Of a stretch of 64,000 nt of DNA, positions 61,019 through 64,000 are shown in pieces. The number at the start of each line of letters is the position of its first letter. Position 1 is the stretch's first letter. The notes under the pieces are model-generated. The model was not told the origin of the DNA. It did no database searches and saw only the letters and a program-made list of their open reading frames with translations. The position numbers were made by a program, and so were the translations under genes. Source of the stretch: Spirilliplanes yamanashiensis (GTDB lineage: Bacteria; Actinomycetota; Actinomycetes; Mycobacteriales; Micromonosporaceae); contig NZ_BOOY01000008.1 in NCBI RefSeq assembly GCF_016863475.1, forward strand, positions 62,001 to 126,000, in the 5' to 3' direction.

Positions 61019-63322
61019 GTGACCGACGACGATCTCACGCTGACCGCGAGCCTGCGGCCGGCGGCACTGGACGCGCGGCGCGGCATCGTGCGACTGCACC
61101 CCGAGGTGATGGCCGCGCTGGCCATCAACCCGGGCGACCCGGTGCGCCTGACCGGCCGCCGCAGCACCGCCGGCATCGCCGCGCGTGCGGAGCCGGGGGC
61201 CAGCCGGGCGCTGCTCTACGCCGACGACCTGGTCCTGGGCAACCTGGGGCTGCGCGACGGCGGCCAGGTGACGGTCGCGCCCATCCCGGTGGTGGCCGCC
61301 CGGCGGGTGACGCTCGCCGGCGGACCCGAGATCGTCGCGGTGGTGTCGCCCGAGATGCTGCGCCTGGCCCTGCTCGGCAAGGTGGTCAGCGCGGGTGACG
61401 ACGTGTCGCTGCTGCCGCAGGACGTGCTGCCCGGCGCCGACAACCGCGACCTGGTCGAGGCCGCGCGCCGCAGCCTGGCCAACCGGGTCGGCTACGCGTG
61501 GACGAGCACGCTGCTCAGCGTGGTCGGCGTGGAGCCGGGCGACGGCGCGCTGGTCACCATGGACACCGTGGTCGCCTGGCGGGACGGCCAGGAGACCCAC
61601 GCGCCGGGCACCCCGATGGGCGGCGTCCGGGCCCGGGGCGCCGGGGAGCCGGGCGGCCCGGGCGGGTTCGCCACCGCCGGCGGGCGGGCCCGGTCCCGGT
61701 CCGACGACGACGTGATCGACGGCGAGGTCGTCGAGGAGGTCCAGGAGTCCGGCGAGGCGGTGCCCACCCTGGACGACCTGCCCGGGCTCAAGGCGCAGGC
61801 GCAGGAGCTGACGGAGCTGCTCGACCTCGGCTTCCACCACCGCGAGGTGCTCACCCGGCTCGGCACCACCGTGTCGCTCGGGGTGCTGCTCACCGGGCCG
61901 GCCGGGTCCGGCAAGTCCGCGCTGGTCCGGGCCGTGGCGGCGGAGGTGGGCGCCCGCGTGACCACGCTGTGGGCGCCGGAGATCGCGGCCCTGACGAACG
62001 ACGCGGCCGCGGGCCGGTTGCGCACCGCCGCCGCGGCCGTGCGCGAGGCCGCCGCGGTGCTGCTCGTCGCCGACGTGGAGGCGCTCGCGCCGCGGGAGGA
62101 CCCGGGTCCGCTGGCGACGGTGTTCCGACAGGTGCTCGGCGAGCTGGTCCGGTCCGGCGCGGCGGTGGTGTGCACGACGAGCCGCCCCGAGTCGGTCGAC
62201 CCGGCGCTGCGCTCCCCCGACCTGCTGGCCACCCAGATCGCGGTGCCGCTGCCGGACGCGGCGATGCGGCGCGAGCAGCTGGGGGTGCTGACCCGCGGCA
62301 TGCCGCTGGCCGAGGACGTGCGGCTCGACGACGTCGCCGGGCGCACGCCGGGCTTCGTGGCCGCCGACCTGGGCGCGCTGGCCCGCGAGGCCGGGGTGCG
62401 GGCGGCGCTGCGGCAGAAGGAGGCGGAGTCGCCGACCGTGGCGGCGGAGGACTTCGAGGCGGCGCTCGACGTGGTGCGGCCGACGTCCATGGCCGACTCT
62501 ACGCTCGAGGTGGCGGCGGTGACGCTCGACGAGGTCGGCGACATGGCCGAGGTGAAGCAGACGCTCACCGAGTCGGTGCTGTGGCCGCTGACCTATCCGG
62601 ACACGTTCGCCCGGCTCGGCGTGCAGCCGCCGCGCGGCGTGCTGCTGTACGGGCCGCCCGGCTGCGGCAAGACGTTCCTGGTCAAGGCCATCGCGGGCAC
62701 CGGCAAGGCGAACGTGCTGTCGGTCAAGGGCGCCGAGCTGCTGAGCAAGTGGGTCGGCGAGAGCGAGCGCGCGGTCCGCGAGCTGTTCCGCCGCGCCCGC
62801 GAGGCCGCGCCGACGCTGGTGTTCCTGGACGAGGTGGACGCGCTGGCGCCCACCCGCGGGCAGGCGTCCGACGGCGGCACCACCGACCGGGTGGTCGCCG
62901 CGCTGCTCACCGAGCTGGACGGGGTCGAGTCGCTGCGCAATGTCGTCGTCATCGGCGCCACGAACCGCCCCGACCTCATCGACCCGGCGCTGCTGCGCCC
63001 GGGCCGCCTCGAACGCCTCGTGTACGTGCCGCCGCCGGACGGCGAGGCCCGCGCGGCGATCCTGCGCGCCTCGTCGAAGGCCGTCCCGCTGGACGACTCG
63101 GTCGACCTGGACGCGCTGGGCGCCGAGCTGGACGGCTTCTCGGCGGCGGACTGCGCGGCGCTGATCCGGGAGGCGGCGCTGGCGGCGATGCGGGAGTCGC
63201 TGGAGGCGTCGGCGGTCACGGCGGCGCACGTGGCGACCGCCCGCGAGCGGGTGCGGCCGTCGCTGGACCCGGGCCAGGTGGCCTGGCTGGCCGCGTACGC
63301 CGACCAGCACGCGGCCCGCTGA
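61019..63322 (+). CDS. CDC48-like double AAA ATPase
   Basis: A 767-aa protein with an N-terminal double-psi barrel-like domain (about 1-190), a linker with an acidic patch, and two AAA domains. D1 (about 245-470) has Walker A GPAGSGKS but the Walker B reads LLVADVEALAP, so the usual DE pair is altered. D2 (about 510-745) has Walker A GPPGCGKT and intact LVFLDEVDALAP, with GATNRPDLIDPALLRPGR. It resembles Rv0435c-type actinobacterial ATPases and probably remodels proteins. GTG 61019 follows TATCGT by 7 nt. Confidence 0.87.
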   Translation: MTDDDLTLTASLRPAALDARRGIVRLHPEVMAALAINPGDPVRLTGRRSTAGIAARAEPGASRALLYADDLVLGNLGLRDGGQVTVAPIPVVAARRVTLAGGPEIVAVVSPEMLRLALLGKVVSAGDDVSLLPQDVLPGADNRDLVEAARRSLANRVGYAWTSTLLSVVGVEPGDGALVTMDTVVAWRDGQETHAPGTPMGGVRARGAGEPGGPGGFATAGGRARSRSDDDVIDGEVVEEVQESGEAVPTLDDLPGLKAQAQELTELLDLGFHHREVLTRLGTTVSLGVLLTGPAGSGKSALVRAVAAEVGARVTTLWAPEIAALTNDAAAGRLRTAAAAVREAAAVLLVADVEALAPREDPGPLATVFRQVLGELVRSGAAVVCTTSRPESVDPALRSPDLLATQIAVPLPDAAMRREQLGVLTRGMPLAEDVRLDDVAGRTPGFVAADLGALAREAGVRAALRQKEAESPTVAAEDFEAALDVVRPTSMADSTLEVAAVTLDEVGDMAEVKQTLTESVLWPLTYPDTFARLGVQPPRGVLLYGPPGCGKTFLVKAIAGTGKANVLSVKGAELLSKWVGESERAVRELFRRAREAAPTLVFLDEVDALAPTRGQASDGGTTDRVVAALLTELDGVESLRNVVVIGATNRPDLIDPALLRPGRLERLVYVPPPDGEARAAILRASSKAVPLDDSVDLDALGAELDGFSAADCAALIREAALAAMRESLEASAVTAAHVATARERVRPSLDPGQVAWLAAYADQHAAR

Positions 63323-63324
63323 CC

Positions 63325-63987
63325 GTGGAGCGGATCGGGTCGGCCGCCGCGTCGGCGCAGGTGACCGGGCTGGGCTGGCGCTGCGTGCTGGGCGCGCTGC
63401 GCACCACGGTGCGGGTGGCGTCGCTGGCGGAGGGCGTCGAGGTGGCGGGCCGGGCGGCCGCGGCGACCGGCGGCTATCCGGGGCTGCGGGCGGACGTGCG
63501 GCACGACCGGGTGGGCCTGACGCTGCAGGACCCCGGCGTGGCCGACCTGACCGGGCGGGACGTCGCGGCGGCGCGCGCCGTCGCCGGGCTGGGCCTGCGG
63601 CTGGACCCGCTCGCGACGGGCACCCGGTCGGTGCAGGGCGTCGAGGTCGCGATCGACGCGCTCGACGCGGCGGCGATCCGGCCGTTCTGGCGGGCGGTGC
63701 TGGGCTACGCCGCCGAGCCGGGACGCGACGGGCCGGACGACGCGCTGGTCGACCCGGACGGGCAGGGCCCGGCGGTGTGGTTCCAGCGGATGGCGGAGCC
63801 GCGCCCGCAGCGCAACCGCGTCCACCTGGACGTGGCGGTGCCGCACGACGAGGCGGACCGGCGGGTGGCGGCGGCGCTGGCGGCGGGCGGGCGGCTGGTG
63901 TCGGACGCGCACGCGCCGCGGTTCTGGGTGCTGGCCGACGCGGAGGGCAACGAGGTGTGCGTGACGACCTGGCAGGGCCGCGACTGA
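63325..63987 (+). CDS. Pterin dehydratase-like domain fused to VOC domain
   Basis: A 220-aa protein. The N-terminal half (about 1-95) resembles pterin-4a-carbinolamine dehydratase, ending in HDRVGLTLQDPGVADLTGRD, but the catalytic HHP is replaced (YPGLRADV), so it may be inactive. The C-terminal half (about 100-220) is a VOC/glyoxalase domain (EVAIDALDAAAIRPFWRAVL, RNRVHLDVAVPHDEADRRVA, then NEVCVTTW). This fusion is common in actinobacteria and is often annotated as a dehydratase. GTG 63325 follows the CDC48 gene stop by 2 nt, so co-translated. Confidence 0.82.
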   Translation: MERIGSAAASAQVTGLGWRCVLGALRTTVRVASLAEGVEVAGRAAAATGGYPGLRADVRHDRVGLTLQDPGVADLTGRDVAAARAVAGLGLRLDPLATGTRSVQGVEVAIDALDAAAIRPFWRAVLGYAAEPGRDGPDDALVDPDGQGPAVWFQRMAEPRPQRNRVHLDVAVPHDEADRRVAAALAAGGRLVSDAHAPRFWVLADAEGNEVCVTTWQGRD

Positions 63988-64000
63988 GGCCCGGCGGCGA

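Overview
The window is about 70 percent or more G+C, densely coded, and carries several actinobacterial hallmarks: mycothiol synthase beside a GlnR-type regulator and the Pst phosphate operon, an HBHA-like protein between an XRE regulator and a DUF2516 protein, an LmeA/DUF2993 protein, a stand-alone GroEL under CIRCE control, PHO boxes of the GTTCACC type, and many genes whose TAnnnT -10 box lies 6-8 nt before the start codon (leaderless transcription). It is a chromosomal segment of a high-GC actinomycete, most likely Micromonosporaceae (an inference from gene content, not a database match). No insertion sequence, prophage, CRISPR array, tRNA or rRNA was found.

Layout. 1-1.4 kb: XRE regulator, HBHA-like coiled coil and DUF2516 operon. 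1.5-9.1 kb: hydrolase, asparaginase II/BKACE pair, YgfZ plus nickel regulator Nur, PabC-like aminotransferase, nitrobindin with a 34-aa membrane peptide, DsrE protein and a secreted DUF4874/DUF4832 protein with a chitin-binding tail. 10.0-13.4 kb: rhodanese/DUF1416 sulfur operon behind a cysteine-rich leader peptide, then LmeA and a membrane protein. 13.6-19.5 kb: glnR, mshD and pstSCAB with a PHO box. 19.5-25.8 kb: NUDIX, oxidoreductase, a three-gene nucleotide-sugar cassette (dehydrogenase, aminotransferase, acetyltransferase), and a DUF47-Pit phosphate transport operon preceded by four tandem PHO-box units. 25.8-33.2 kb: degenerate phosphodiesterase, ECF41-type sigma factor, DUF402 protein, DinG-like helicase, carbonic anhydrase, GroES paralogue, AI-2E transporter and a roughly 17-bp tandem repeat array. 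33.2-42.4 kb: PrsW protease, FUSC protein, HD protein, DUF4031, GlpD, a membrane-embedded subtilisin and a double GNAT. 42.5-48.3 kb: a 1913-aa LPXTG wall protein with 13 Ig-like repeats. 48.3-57.2 kb: GroEL, PaaN, acetyltransferases, threonine synthase behind a SAM riboswitch, and an EamA exporter divergent from an ArsR regulator with paired operators. 57.1-64.0 kb: ABC permease with a hydrolase-ABC ATPase fusion, a CDC48-like AAA ATPase and a degenerate pterin dehydratase-VOC fusion.

How the parts fit. Phosphate supply is the strongest theme: high-affinity Pst and low-affinity Pit both sit behind PHO boxes, and GlnR adjoins Pst, so nitrogen and phosphate control are neighbours. Sulfur and redox form a second theme: Cys-leader-controlled rhodanese, mycothiol synthesis, and a SAM riboswitch on threonine synthase. 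Cell-surface functions (HBHA-like protein, LmeA, LPXTG protein, subtilisin, PrsW, sugar cassette) make up a third. Much of the window is housekeeping; the more unusual items are the fused or degenerate enzymes, the cis-regulatory RNAs, the divergent overlapping promoters and the tandem repeat.
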